DNA from: Ovoidimarina sediminis
GTDB taxonomy: Bacteria > Pseudomonadota > Alphaproteobacteria > Rhodobacterales > Rhodobacteraceae
Assembly (NCBI RefSeq): GCF_032586175.1
Contig: NZ_JAWHTE010000020.1
Span: forward strand, 25,131-89,130
Direction: 5' to 3'
Length of the DNA stretch: 64,000 bases
Positions within the stretch are counted from its first letter, which is position 1. Each line of letters starts with the position of its first letter. Positions 53,668 through 62,793 of the stretch are shown here, piece after piece. The position numbers and the translations under genes are program-made. The notes below the pieces were generated by a model. The model was given only the letters and a program-made list of their open reading frames with translations. It was not told where the DNA came from and ran no database searches.

Positions 53668-53697
53668 AAAAAGAAAAGGAGAGGCCGAAGCCCCTCC
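53668..53697 (-). terminator. Rho-independent terminator after small gene B, copy 3
   Basis: An 8-bp stem with a 4-nt loop and one mismatch (53678-53685 with 53690-53697), followed on the minus strand by TTTTCTTTTT. The flanking GACCGGTCGGG is shared with copy 1. Confidence 0.8.
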
Positions 53698-53724
53698 CTA
53701 CCCGACCGGTCCCTGTCCCTCGAC

Positions 53725-53841
53725 TTATTTCGGTGTCCAGTCCAACGGCGACCGTGTTCTCCGGTCTGCCAGCTTATGTTCCGCGCGCTTGTCGCGATTC
53801 AGATCAATTCCGATCCCGAAATTTATATTGAAAGCATCCAT
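53725..53841 (-). CDS. Small protein B, cassette copy 3 (38 aa)
   Basis: Starts MDAFNINFGIGIDLNRDKRA and ends SPLDWTPK. It has the same length as copy 1, the same 42-bp gap from gene A and a terminator 27 bp downstream. GGAGGGAATTAACG precedes the ATG. Sequence divergence from copies 1 and 2 is larger in the C-terminal half. Confidence 0.65.
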   Translation of the reverse strand: MDAFNINFGIGIDLNRDKRAEHKLADRRTRSPLDWTPK

Positions 53842-53883
53842 CGTTAATTCCCTCCTCGTCAAACCTTGAACGCGTTGCCTGGG

Positions 53884-54021
53884 TCAGATCCCCGCGCGCA
53901 TCATGAGGCGTCCAATCAGACCTGCATTGGCCCAACGCTCCGCGACCAGGGCCTGGTGGTAGATCTCTTTCCGAGCGGCGCTGCGGACATCTGTTCTGGT
54001 GCGGGTTGCGTAGAGTTGCAT
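53884..54021 (-). CDS. Small protein A, cassette copy 3 (45 aa)
   Basis: MQLYATRTRTDVRSAARKEI and onward, differing from copy 1 at four residues. GGAG lies about ten bases before the ATG. Similarity to copy 1 extends into the upstream DNA (about 80 bp), so promoter and leader were duplicated with the gene. Confidence 0.7.
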   Translation of the reverse strand: MQLYATRTRTDVRSAARKEIYHQALVAERWANAGLIGRLMMRAGI

Positions 54022-54372
54022 GGGGCTATCTCCGATCTCTCGATTCAATCTATCCAGATCGCAACCTCCGTTCTGTGATCTGCGCCACATTTTCGCCATA
54101 ATTCTGATGCCTTGAGCGCGTTTACAGCCTAACTAATTGTTAACGATGTAAAAAATCAAGGAGCAATTGGTGATGTCAGATATCTTGAGGGTCCCCAAGG
54201 ACCATATCGCTCTGACCTGCGCCCCTCGAAGAGCCACCTTGCTGGTCAACGAAGGCCGAATCGTAAATCCGAGGCTTAGAATTCAAGACCGTCTCAATGC
54301 GGATCAGGAGACCGAGGAAAGAAGGATTAAAGATCTGCCCGGTCGACGGTTTCAGGCAAAGCGCGCTGCCAA

Positions 54373-54519
54373 ATGCGCGGCGGCGCCAAAGGATCGGGCG
54401 CGCCCCTCGGCAATCAGACCGCGCTCAAGACGGGCCTCCACTCGGCGGAGGCGAGAATGCGTCGCCTCATTCGCGAGCTCTCTCGACATCATCGACGAGA
54501 TCTCCTGGACACGTTGTAG
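54373..54519 (+). CDS. Small 'GAP-GNQ-ALKTGL' protein, probably truncated (48 aa)
   Basis: Reads MRGGAKGSGAPLGNQTALKT and ends RRDLLDTL. Intact relatives in alphaproteobacteria begin with a Cys-rich segment before RCRMHGGA; here that part is separated by a stop at 54328 and reads with changes (RCQMRGGA). It is likely a decayed copy of a family common near mobile elements. Function unknown. Confidence 0.45.
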   Translation: MRGGAKGSGAPLGNQTALKTGLHSAEARMRRLIRELSRHHRRDLLDTL

Positions 54520-54559
54520 GCCGCCGCCTGGCGGTGGACGTTCGACGGGGAGCAGACTT

Positions 54560-55084
54560 TGGGCACATTCAGGATCGCTCTTTTGGATTGGAAATCGCGT
54601 CTATACGCAGTAATTTATCCATTGGTCGGGTTCATGAGGTGAATTCCGAGCAATTCTGCACCGCGTGCTCGACAGAGGCGCGGTGGTTTACGAGTGCCCA
54701 AGAACCGACCGAATTGGAACCGCTCGCGCAGGACAAGGACTTAATGATTTTCAACTCCAAGCGCACGAAGAACGGTGCCGGTTCTGCACCGGCCCCCGAG
54801 GCCGACGCCAGGTCGAGCGGGGCGAGGTCCGCGATCCGGATCATAAGAAACAGCCACGATCGCCCCGCGGATGAAATTTCCAAAGACGGCACGAGATATA
54901 CGCCGGACCTCATGGCCGCGATCCGGTCCGGCCAGGTGATTGATGAAGATGACTGGGGCCTACGAGAGCCGGATCATAGCCCGCAGGATGACCTTACCCT
55001 AGACCTGATGCCGCATATGCGTGTGGATCCTCAAAGGCGTGGTTAGTCCGCCAGAGGGCAATGTCGCCAACCGGATGGCGCGGG
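54560..55084. repeat. 525-bp dispersed repeat, copy 1
   Basis: Same orientation and, apart from short indels, similar throughout to 58423-58945. It contains the 100-residue gene at 54744. The two copies flank the BY-kinase gene as 3.9-kb-spaced direct repeats. Confidence 0.85.
54744..55046 (+). CDS. Hypothetical protein in the 525-bp repeat (100 aa)
   Basis: Begins MIFNSKRTKNGAGSAPAPEA; the centre has a basic AIRIIRNSHDR and the conserved KDGTRYTPDLMAAIRSGQVI; the end is acidic. No signal peptide or membrane segment. A second copy at 58546 preserves the centre but has lost the ATG (ATC) and is shifted after DEEDW. I do not recognise a family. Confidence 0.5.
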   Translation: MIFNSKRTKNGAGSAPAPEADARSSGARSAIRIIRNSHDRPADEISKDGTRYTPDLMAAIRSGQVIDEDDWGLREPDHSPQDDLTLDLMPHMRVDPQRRG

Positions 55085-55265
55085 GGCAGCACTGACCGAC
55101 GCCAGATATTATGGACCGGGCTGCTGCGCACGGCCGCTCCAGCGATAAGCCCACAAACTCACCCATTCTTTGATGCCGCGGTGCAAGGTGTAGTGGATCG
55201 ATACGGCCAGGAAGCGCCAAAAGAAGTCTGTCGATTTCTTCTTGGTCCTTCGCAATCGGCCGGTG

Positions 55266-55318
55266 CGTTATCGGCAGTTCGAGTCGGGCATGGGGCACGT
55301 TATCAGCAGTTCGAGTCG
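55266..55318. repeat. Paired 21-bp motif, 32-bp period (locus 3)
   Basis: CGTTATCGGCAGTTCGAGTC at 55266 and CGTTATCAGCAGTTCGAGTC (starting one base earlier as ACGTTATC) at 55298, 32 bp apart. It lies 43 bp downstream of the BY-kinase stop. Confidence 0.85.
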
Positions 55319-55360
55319 GAACAAGACTTCTAGGCACACCACGCAAACTTCCAGGACCAC

Positions 55361-57655
55361 CTAGTTCGTATAGTAGCTCGTGTACTTCTCTTTGTACGAG
55401 TAATACCCGCTGTAGGCATATTTCGCCGCCTTGCCCGTGTTCACCTGGGTCATCGCGACCCCGGCGATCGGCGCGCCGACCGAGCGGAGTTCCTTCAGTC
55501 CCTCGAGCACCGCGCCACGGGGGGTTTCGTTCCAATGGACAAGATAGACGACCGCATCGGCCTGCTTCGAAATGATCCTGGCATCGGACACGACGAGCGT
55601 GGGCGGCGTGTCGAGGATCACCAAATCATATCTTTCGGACAGATCCTCAATGAGTTGCGCGAACTTCCGCGACGAGAGGATGTCTGCGGCGTTCACGCCG
55701 CTGCTTTGTTCTTCTTTCACAGTGGTCAGGATGTGAAGGCCGGTCTCAGCGTCCTTGTAGACCGCCTCATCGATCGTCGCCTCGCCCTCGAGAACCGACA
55801 TCAGCCCGTATTGATGCGCTTCTGCGCCGATAAGACCTGCCAGCTGAGGCAGCCGCAGGTCGCAATCGAGAATGATGGCCGATTTGCCCATCTGCTGGCT
55901 TGTCAGCGCCACGAGCATCGAGGTTGTCGACTTGCCCTCGCGCGGCAGAGACGAGGTGAACATCACGACCTTTGGCGGGTCGTCGATGTTAGAGAACAGG
56001 ATACTCGTTCTGAGATTGCGGACGGACTCGACCAGCGAGGATTTTGGCCTCTCCCGGACATACTGGATGATCCGCGCACGTCGCATGCGGCGGCCAGCGG
56101 TCGGAAGAACGCCGAGAACGGTTTCCCGAGTCATTTCCTCGAGTTCACCGCTGGAACGGAAGCAGTTATTGAGGCGGTCGAGGAGGAAGACAAAACCGAC
56201 ACCCACGATTGCGCCAATCACGGTCGCGATGAGTTGGGTGCGACGCTCTGAAACCCGCTCCGGCGACAGGGGGCGCTCCGCCGGCGAGAGAATATGCGCA
56301 TCGGCCTCGAGAAGATCGAGTTGGACATTGGCCTCTTCCAGGCGGCCCAGGAAGTTTTCGTAGATGACGCGGCTGGCCTCGGCCTCTCGGTTCAGTTGCC
56401 GCAGCTCCAGCTGTTGTGCGGATTGCTCGGCGAGAACGCCCTCGAGGACAGAAAGTTCCTCTCTCAAGGCTTTCTGTTGCGCCTCGGCCGCGCGGAGGTC
56501 CAGTTCCGCCGCCTCGACGATCACGGCGACCTCGTCTTGAATTCTTTCGCGGACCCGCTCAAGCCTCTGATCGATGAGTTGCATCGCGCGATTGTCGACC
56601 GCGAAGGTGAACTCGAGCTCAGCTCTCTGATTGAGCAGTTCAACCTCTTCCCGTCTATACCCCTGGATCAACGGCGACGCCCTGAACTGCGAGATCGCGC
56701 CGAGATCGGACCCCTCTTCGAGCGCCTGTGTCAGACGCGAATAAACGGCCTCGGCCCGCGACCCCTCCACGCGGGCCTGTGACAGCGCCCCATTAAGAGC
56801 ACTTAACTGGCTGCGGGTGATCTCCGACGACTGCCCGACTTGCAGCGACATTTCGAACTCAAGCTGCTCCACGGCCTTTTCTGCGGCCTGAACTTTCACG
56901 CGAAGCTCGTCCACGCGATTGGTGAGCCAGTCCGTGGCCGACCGGGCGCGGTCAATCTTGGAAGCGACCTGGTCCTCGATATATTGCTGCGCAAACGCGT
57001 TGGCGACCCGCTCCGCCGTTACCGGGTTCGTCGACCGGAAGGAGATGTCGATCACGCGGCTCAGGTCCACCTGGGTCAGGATGATCCGAGCGTTCACATT
57101 CCGAATAACCGCCAGCCGCTCCCGCCGCCCAAGTTCGACCGGATCGCGGTCGGGCGGCGGTGGGCTGACGAGCCCCATGTTCTCCGCGATTTCCATGATT
57201 TCCGGTGGGAGGGTGACCCACTCTCCGAACCGATCGAGCAGCTTCGGCTCTGGCACCCTGAGATAGGGATTGAACTCGGGGTTCCGATCGAGATTCAGCT
57301 GATCGATCACCCGCTCGATCAGAACCGTTGAACGCAGGACCTGCATCTGGTCCTGCAAGCTTCCTCGAGCTTGCCGGTCGGGTGTGATCTGCTGTAGGTT
57401 GCCGATATTGGTCCGGTCCGGATCGAACATCACCGTTGCCGTCGCGCGGTAGATCGGCGTCGTCTGCGTCGAGGCGAAAAAGCCAAGCGTGGCCCCGATA
57501 AGCGTGCAGACAAGGATGATCCATTTGCCGTGCCAGACCGTCAGCAGAAGGGCACGGATGTCGATCGTGTCTGCATCGTCATCCTGCACTGCATCTGTCA
57601 CATAAAGGCGCTGGGCGTGATAGCCCTCCGGCTGTTTTGGCTGCAGCTTGTTCAT
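55361..57655 (-). CDS. Second polysaccharide co-polymerase / BY-kinase with Tyr-rich tail
   Basis: 764 residues. First membrane helix WIILVCTLIGATLGFF (about 46-62), Wzz domain, long periplasmic coiled coils (about 240-445), GNVR part, second helix LIATVIGAIVGVGFVFLLD. Kinase: Walker A SLPREGKST (about 575), Walker A' AIILDCDLRLPQ, Walker B LVILDTPPT. The tail GYYSYKEKYTSYYTN has seven Tyr in 15 residues, a typical autophosphorylation cluster. GAGAGAG precedes the ATG. It is not next to export or GT genes. Two truncated copies of its C-terminus lie at 7584 and 53507, and 525-bp direct repeats flank it. It may regulate a second polysaccharide or act in trans on the operon's polymer. Confidence 0.92.
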   Translation of the reverse strand: MNKLQPKQPEGYHAQRLYVTDAVQDDDADTIDIRALLLTVWHGKWIILVCTLIGATLGFFASTQTTPIYRATATVMFDPDRTNIGNLQQITPDRQARGSLQDQMQVLRSTVLIERVIDQLNLDRNPEFNPYLRVPEPKLLDRFGEWVTLPPEIMEIAENMGLVSPPPPDRDPVELGRRERLAVIRNVNARIILTQVDLSRVIDISFRSTNPVTAERVANAFAQQYIEDQVASKIDRARSATDWLTNRVDELRVKVQAAEKAVEQLEFEMSLQVGQSSEITRSQLSALNGALSQARVEGSRAEAVYSRLTQALEEGSDLGAISQFRASPLIQGYRREEVELLNQRAELEFTFAVDNRAMQLIDQRLERVRERIQDEVAVIVEAAELDLRAAEAQQKALREELSVLEGVLAEQSAQQLELRQLNREAEASRVIYENFLGRLEEANVQLDLLEADAHILSPAERPLSPERVSERRTQLIATVIGAIVGVGFVFLLDRLNNCFRSSGELEEMTRETVLGVLPTAGRRMRRARIIQYVRERPKSSLVESVRNLRTSILFSNIDDPPKVVMFTSSLPREGKSTTSMLVALTSQQMGKSAIILDCDLRLPQLAGLIGAEAHQYGLMSVLEGEATIDEAVYKDAETGLHILTTVKEEQSSGVNAADILSSRKFAQLIEDLSERYDLVILDTPPTLVVSDARIISKQADAVVYLVHWNETPRGAVLEGLKELRSVGAPIAGVAMTQVNTGKAAKYAYSGYYSYKEKYTSYYTN

Positions 57656-57959
57656 GCTCTCTCAAATATACCCAAAGACTTTATTTTGAAACTGTGCATC
57701 GCCTATAAACAGATGCCATCTTCGCGGGGTTTCGGTGAAATGCAAGCATAGCACGTACCGCTGGGTTTGTGGCTCTGGATCTCGGCATGCGTGACGATCA
57801 TTACGAAGGCACCCTGCCACACAATTTGCGCCAGAGACGCCTGATGTGGTTTGCCATGGAAGCGATGGGCACGACATGACATGTCCATCACATATGTCTG
57901 TTATTATTTGTAATTTTTTAAATCATTCCGATTTGTAGAAGTATCGAGCTAGGTTGGAA
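57656..57959. other. AT-rich upstream region of the BY-kinase
   Basis: About 300 bases with an AT-rich stretch near 57900-57930. It presumably holds the kinase promoter (minus) and that of a short plus-strand frame at 57960. No gene seen. Confidence 0.4.
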
Positions 57960-58088
57960 ATGACACATCCGCTGAGCGAAGAAGACGCATTGAGAATTGC
58001 GCAACGCATAATGAAACAGCTCATCTCAGACAACGACGCGCTTGTGCGACGTCCTCGCGAAATGGCCCGGTTGGCGTCCCGTCACTGA
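57960..58088 (+). CDS. Short hypothetical frame truncated by IS3 fragment (42 aa)
   Basis: MTHPLSEEDALRIAQRIMKQ and on to SDNDALVRR look like the N-terminus of a real helical protein. The next codons run into IS3-derived sequence in a different frame and stop. Probably a gene cut by the insertion. The family is not recognised. Confidence 0.35.
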   Translation: MTHPLSEEDALRIAQRIMKQLISDNDALVRRPREMARLASRH

Positions 58089-58360
58089 GTTCGTCGCGCA
58101 GGCCGTGAGAGACGGGATTGCCGCTGTCGGTGCCAGGACCGCGTACATAGAACCGGGATCACCCCGGAGGAATGGCTATGTCGAGAGCTTCAACGCCCGG
58201 TTAAGCGACGAGCTGCTGAATGGAGATCTTCTGCTCGCTCCGAGAGGCCCAGATCATCATTGAGACATGTCGTCGGCACTACAACACGGCCAGTCCGCAT
58301 AGTGCACTCGGCTACCGACCGCCGGCCCCCGAACAATCATTCCGATGGTTGAGAGGCCAG
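58045..58360 (+). pseudogene. IS3-family transposase (OrfB) fragment, frameshifted
   Basis: FVAQAVRDGIAAVGARTAYI and NGYVESFNARLSDELLNGD read in one frame; after a shift near 58230 the end, LREAQIIIETCRRHYNTASP and GYRPPAPEQSF, reads in another. The 5' half is absent. It is related to the fragment at 48572 but not identical. Confidence 0.85.
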
Positions 58361-58422
58361 CCATGCACCAACACTCAACTTGGGCCAGTCAAATCGGGCT
58401 GCTCAGCGAGGCGCAGGCTTCG

Positions 58423-58945
58423 TGGGCACATCCAAGATGGCTCTTTTGGATTGGACATCGCGTCAATACGAAGTAATTTCAAACCTGATCGAGTTAATGA
58501 GTTGAATTCCGAGCTGTTAGGTGGCGCCTGCTCGACACAGGGGCGGTGGTTTACGAGTTCCCCAAAGCCGGCCAAATTCCATCCGCTTGCGCAGGACAGG
58601 ACTTCATCATTTTCAACTCCAAGCGAACAAAGAAGGCTGCCAGTGCTGCGCCGGACCCCGGGCACAACGCGAGGACGACCAAAGCCCGGCCCGCGATCCG
58701 GATCGTGAGGAACAGCTCTGATCGCGCGTCGGATGAAATTTCAAAGGACGGCACGAGATATACGCCAGAGCTCATGGCGGCGATCCGGTCCGGTCAGGTG
58801 ATTGACGAAGAAGACTGGGCCTCAGGGAGCCGGATCCTAGCCCGCAGAGTGACCAGACCCTTGGACTGATGCCGCATATGCGTCTGGATACCCAAAGGGT
58901 TAGCTAGTCCGCCAACGGGCAATGTCGCCAACCGGATGGCGCGGG
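58423..58945. repeat. 525-bp dispersed repeat, copy 2
   Basis: Direct-repeat partner of 54560-55084. It ends 15 bp before the IS5 left end. The internal gene copy (58546-58869) lacks the ATG of copy 1 and is frameshifted after DEEDW, so it is the decaying copy. Confidence 0.85.
58546..58869 (+). pseudogene. Decayed second copy of the 100-aa hypothetical gene
   Basis: The frame contains FIIFNSKRTKKAAS, then KDGTRYTPELMAAIRSGQVI, but the start codon equivalent is ATC and a one-base loss changes the C-terminus to SGSRILARRVTRPLD. A new upstream ATG gives 107 residues, probably not the original product. Confidence 0.6.
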
Positions 58946-58960
58946 AGAAGCCCTCTTCGA

Positions 58961-60048
58961 GGCCTTGTTGCACAGATCGGGGCCTGACCGAAGTTCCCCT
59001 TTCCCCGAACGGATTTACTCTACGGACACTGTCACAGGTCTGCCAAGCGTGGTGTAGCCGTTCAGGACGGCGATACGGACCCTGCAGTTCCGCGACCTGG
59101 CGATCGAAGTCTCGGGCCATCAGGGATTGGCCGAGCAGCTTGATGCAGTTCATCTTTGACTCGACCCGGCTCCGGCGGTGATATCCGCTCCACCGTCGCC
59201 AGATGGCGCGGCCCAAGTACTTCGCGGTTCGCAGCGCTTCGTTGCGAGCGACTGCACCAGGGCTTGTCGGTTTCCAAGGCTTTGCGTTCTTGCGTGGCGA
59301 GATGGCAGCGGCGGCGCCGCGGGCCGCGATCGCCTCGTGGCGTTTGCGGATGTCATAGGCACCGTCGGCAGTCATCGAACCGATCTGCTCCCCTGGCGGG
59401 ATCTGGTCGAGCAGGTCAGGTAGGACAGGCGCATCACCTATGTTGCATCCGGTGACCTCGACGGCCCCGATCTCTAGCGTTTCCTCGTCAATTCCGATGT
59501 GTATCTTGCGCCAGATGCGCCGCTTGGAGCTACCGTGCTTGCGGGCGTTCCATTCGCCTTCACCCTCGGCCTTGATGCCGGTGCTGTCGATCGGCAAGTT
59601 CAGCGGGCCTTTCCCTCCACGGTAGGGGATAGCCACGTTCAGCGTCCGCTGGCGTCGGCACAGGGTGCTGAAGTCCAGCACCGTCCAGTCCAACCCGACG
59701 AGCCGAAGGAGACTTTCGACGAATCCAGTCGTCTTTCGCGTCGTCATTGGCGCTCAGACCAATGGCGCTCCTAATGACGACCATGCCAAACAGAACCTTC
59801 ATCGTCAGGCATGTCTGAATCGCCGCATCGCTGAAGCTCGGCTGCCGCCCACGCTTTCCGGTTGGAGGTGGTCTCCACATCATGTCGGGATCAAACCAAA
59901 CCGTCAGCGAACCACGCCGCCTCAGCGCCTCATTGTAAGCCGACCAGTTCGTGGTCTTATACTTCGTAGGGGCCCAACTGCTCATGCCTCCCAGCTATCA
60001 TTCTGGATTCATGCAGTGAATCCCTCGAACGATTTGTGCAACAAGGCC
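58961..60048 (-). mobile_element. IS5-family insertion sequence with 16-bp inverted repeats
   Basis: Ends GGCCTTGTTGCACAGA (58961-58976) and, in complement, GGCCTTGTTGCACAAA (60033-60048), one mismatch; total 1088 bp, usual for IS5-group elements. No clear target duplication was found in the flanks. The single transposase gene on the minus strand is broken (next entry). Confidence 0.85.
59015..59985 (-). pseudogene. IS5-family transposase, frameshifted
   Basis: Starts MSSWAPTKYKTTNWSAYNEA with the DUF4096-like N-terminus and GRQPSFSDAAIQTCLTMKVL. Near 59780 an extra segment of about 40 bp containing an imperfect inverted repeat interrupts what should read FGM..RQTTGFVESLL. The DDE core then continues in another frame (LPIDSTGIKAEGEGEW, KIHIGIDEETLE, MTADGAYDIRKRHEAI, RSRVESKMNCIKLLG). 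A second shift near 59085 puts the natural end (RIAVLNGYTTLGRPVTVSVE) out of frame. It should be inactive unless complemented in trans. Confidence 0.85.
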
Positions 60049-60311
60049 GCGCGGAACACAGGTCACGATGATCTAATTGCGGTCGCTCACTGCGCGCGCA
60101 GTCAATCGACGCCGTTCTTACAGTGGAGGATTTGCTTTGGGGGAGTGCACTCAGGGGCACGGAAATGCCCCTATCCCGAATGTCGACTGGGAGAATTGCT
60201 GGCTCAGACGGGCCGATGTCTTGTGTCTAGAGTGGACTGGAACGAGTAAAATCTCGGATCAAGGGGCATTGACTGATTGAAGGAGGTCAATCGCTCATTT
60301 TCGAACCCGCG

Positions 60312-61217
60312 CTACAAAGTCTCCTCTGTTCCAGTTAAAACATTCAGAACCGGAAGCCCTTTTATTTCATTCAGGCGATCTTCACCGCGGAGAAAATTGA
60401 GCTTACCATCTTTATCTCTGCTCTCTCGGCAGAACCCATTGAAATTAATAGTATTTCTAGTGAGTTGAGAAAGCTTGTCTGTTATCAAATCATTTCGTAC
60501 AAAATATGCATTGTTACCAGTCATTCCCGTGCCAACTAACGTGTAGCCCTTCTCGCTTAGGACGTGTTCAATTGCTTTTATAGATGCTCCAAAATATAGA
60601 TTCGAATGATGCTTTTCTGTTCTGTAAAATCCAGGATCATAAGGCACTGATATTGCTCTATCTGTTCCAAAGTATGGGTTGAACTCACTGATTATTATTC
60701 TGGGTTCAAACACATTAATTGCTTTTAGAATGTGGTAATCGTTCCCATCAATATCAATTGAAAGGATTCCTAAGTCCCGATCAAAATTTGATTGTGAAAG
60801 AAGCTCATTAATATTTTCTTTATCAACAAATGCAGCTACAGATTGTAAGTCGTGCTTCCAGTAAAAATAACTATTTTTTAGTCGCAGCATGTTTTCACCT
60901 GAACCATCAATTACAAATCCCTGCCAGTCCGACGACATTAAGAGATAACGACAGTTACTTTCAAAGAAATCTTCAACTCCAAACTCGACAAACGTTTTGT
61001 TTTGGATCTCAACTTCGCGGATAAGAAACTGTATGATTCCATCTTCGCCCCATTGAGAAAAAACTCTCCACTCATAGTCACTTAAATTTCCGGCTTTTTT
61101 TGTTGAGTACAATTCTTCTAGAATTTTGCCCTGGTTCATCAAAATAGTTTCAGCGACTTTTTCATCCTGTAAATAAGGACGTACTTTTTTTAGCATGTTT
61201 AAAACAATTTTTTTCAT
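60312..61217 (-). CDS. FkbM-like SAM-dependent methyltransferase
   Basis: 301 residues, clearly AT-richer than the rest of the window. SQWGEDGIIQFLIREV, then KTFVEFGVEDFFESNCRYL is the SAM-binding start in this group; LGILSIDIDGNDYHILKAI is the second conserved element; IIISEFNPYFG and YFGASIKAIEHVLSEKGYTL follow. Relatives occur in O-antigen and capsule loci and are thought to methylate sugars. GGGCGG lies upstream and the ATG overlaps the stop of the preceding 48-residue frame (ATGA). Composition and the adjacent recombinases suggest recent transfer. Confidence 0.7.
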   Translation of the reverse strand: MKKIVLNMLKKVRPYLQDEKVAETILMNQGKILEELYSTKKAGNLSDYEWRVFSQWGEDGIIQFLIREVEIQNKTFVEFGVEDFFESNCRYLLMSSDWQGFVIDGSGENMLRLKNSYFYWKHDLQSVAAFVDKENINELLSQSNFDRDLGILSIDIDGNDYHILKAINVFEPRIIISEFNPYFGTDRAISVPYDPGFYRTEKHHSNLYFGASIKAIEHVLSEKGYTLVGTGMTGNNAYFVRNDLITDKLSQLTRNTINFNGFCRESRDKDGKLNFLRGEDRLNEIKGLPVLNVLTGTEETL

Positions 61218-61360
61218 TGTTTTTTCCGCCCTTCAGCCAGCGAACCTTTCAGCATCCCAGCAGTAAAGCCAAACTCTTTGCAAAGACGCTTTTCTTCTTT
61301 CAATGCGTTAGCACGTTCGTTCTTCTTAGCTTCAACCATCTTCCGCTGAATTGCTTCCAT
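61214..61360 (-). CDS. Short Lys-rich protein, translationally coupled to the methyltransferase
   Basis: 48 residues, MEAIQRKMVEAKKNERANAL to GMLKGSLAEGRKKQ. Upstream in the same frame an ATG-ACG-AAC-TGA suggests that the original gene started there and was cut by a stop. The sequence recalls the oligomerisation/linker part of H-NS-like nucleoid proteins without the DNA-binding domain, but this is a weak impression. Its TGA overlaps the methyltransferase ATG. Confidence 0.4.
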   Translation of the reverse strand: MEAIQRKMVEAKKNERANALKEEKRLCKEFGFTAGMLKGSLAEGRKKQ

Positions 61361-61603
61361 TTTCAGCTTTCAGTTCGTCATAACATTTCACCTCACACCT
61401 CCACCAGTTAAGTATCAATCTGATATTATAGATTTTTTAAGCGGATAAACAGAACCTTTTTCCTTGTCTTGGAAATTGGGGTGGATACTGTACAGATGCG
61501 AATCGTTCGCAAGTAGTCTGGAGGGTCCCATCCTCCATGGTAAGAAACGAAAAGGGCTACCCGGAAGAGCAGCCCCATGTAGTCATCAGGTTGGTTTGGA
61601 TCT

Positions 61604-62287
61604 CTACGCCATTTCCCGCTGAAGGATGTTCCTGACAGTAGTTGGATGCCAGTTGCTTTTCTTTGCCGTTCTTACTCCCATTCGATTCAGCTGACCCGCA
61701 ATCTGTTGATGCGACATTCCTGAGTCCCGCATAGGTGCAATGGTATTGATGACTTTGAGAGCATGGTTATCTGCAGCCAGACGGAGGGATTCATTCCTGG
61801 CAGTAAGTCCATCTCTGTTACCACCAAGTTTCACACCACGCTTCTTTGCTTCAGCCAATGCGTGCTTGGTTCTCATCGATATGAACTCTCTTTCCTGCTC
61901 TGCCAAAGCCGCGTAGAGATGTAGCTGGAGTTTATCGGCATATGGCATCGTAGCTACTGTAAAGTTGAGTCGCCTGCGTTCCATAAAGGTGGCAATGAAA
62001 GAGACCCGGCTACTTAGTCGATCCAACTTACTACAGAGAAAAGTTCCATTCTTCTTCTCAGCCAGGTCGATAGCTTCCCATAACTCTGGGATGTCTGTTT
62101 TTCTACCCGACTGAATGCCAGTATAGGTTCCGATTACCTCGAATGGCTGATGCACATAGTTGTTTAGGTACAGATCAATGTCACGCTGTTGAGCATCAAG
62201 TCCTAAACCTGAGTCCCCTTTCTGTTGGGTGCTGACTCGACGCCACAAAACATACTTTTTCACAATGAGTCCATCAGGTTGGCCCAC
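61604..62287 (-). CDS. Serine recombinase (resolvase/invertase family)
   Basis: 227 residues; GTG at 62287 or, with GGA upstream, GTG at 62263 (VKKYVLWRRVS). The catalytic Ser is in YVLWRRVSTQQKGDSGLGLD; the conserved FLCSKLDRLSSRV and ALAEQEREFISMRTKHAL (the E-R-x-x-I/R helix region) follow. The C-terminal part SHQQIAGQLNRMGVRTA..WHPTTVRNIL is a helix-turn-helix of the resolvase/recombinase type. It should cut and rejoin DNA at a specific site, for example in element resolution or inversion. It lies between the methyltransferase unit and the tyrosine recombinase. Confidence 0.9.
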   Translation of the reverse strand: MGQPDGLIVKKYVLWRRVSTQQKGDSGLGLDAQQRDIDLYLNNYVHQPFEVIGTYTGIQSGRKTDIPELWEAIDLAEKKNGTFLCSKLDRLSSRVSFIATFMERRRLNFTVATMPYADKLQLHLYAALAEQEREFISMRTKHALAEAKKRGVKLGGNRDGLTARNESLRLAADNHALKVINTIAPMRDSGMSHQQIAGQLNRMGVRTAKKSNWHPTTVRNILQREMA

Positions 62288-62793
62288 TTTAATATATTAC
62301 CATATGGACCTATATTTGCAAATACTCAAGGGCCGTTGTGCTTAATATGTATTATTGATTTGGTAGTTCAAAATTATATTCAACTTTTGAAATTGAGTGG
62401 GGGAGGACAGGTGACGTGATATTTAGGGGGGATTTTTTATTAAATCTGCGTACTGGGCTACGTGATGTCGAGTTAATAGAGCGGACCTACAGTGGAAAAT
62501 GAATCCTCCAGTGGAAAACGACTTGCTTTTTATAAGGCAATATTTTTGCGAGACAAAGAGCTCCTACCAGGGACTAATGAAGCTCCCGCAATAATAAAAG
62601 ATTGATTTATTTGACAAAACAAGTTGTTGGAAATCTCAGCGAGTCGGCATATAAAATGGATATTTTATACAGATTTAATAGTGAGCTTAACCTTAATTAG
62701 GTGTAACTACTTGGTTATAAAGGTGCGTTTATTTCGCACCCCAAGAAATAGTATAATAAGTCAAAAGATTCAGGTTCAATTACCCCATGCGCT
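62288..62793. other. AT-rich intergenic region between two recombinases
   Basis: About 500 bases, strongly AT-rich, without a credible gene. It may contain the promoter of the serine recombinase and recombination sites (res or att). No perfect repeat was identified by eye. Confidence 0.4.

Noticed and set aside
55100..55262. Possible minus-strand coding remnant (DFFWRFLAVSIHYTLHRGIK)
   Set aside because: Reads protein-like in one frame but has no start, is short and could not be tied to a family; not listed as a gene.
55535..56251. 238-residue plus-strand open frame
   Set aside because: Antisense to the BY-kinase; mirrors its kinase domain.
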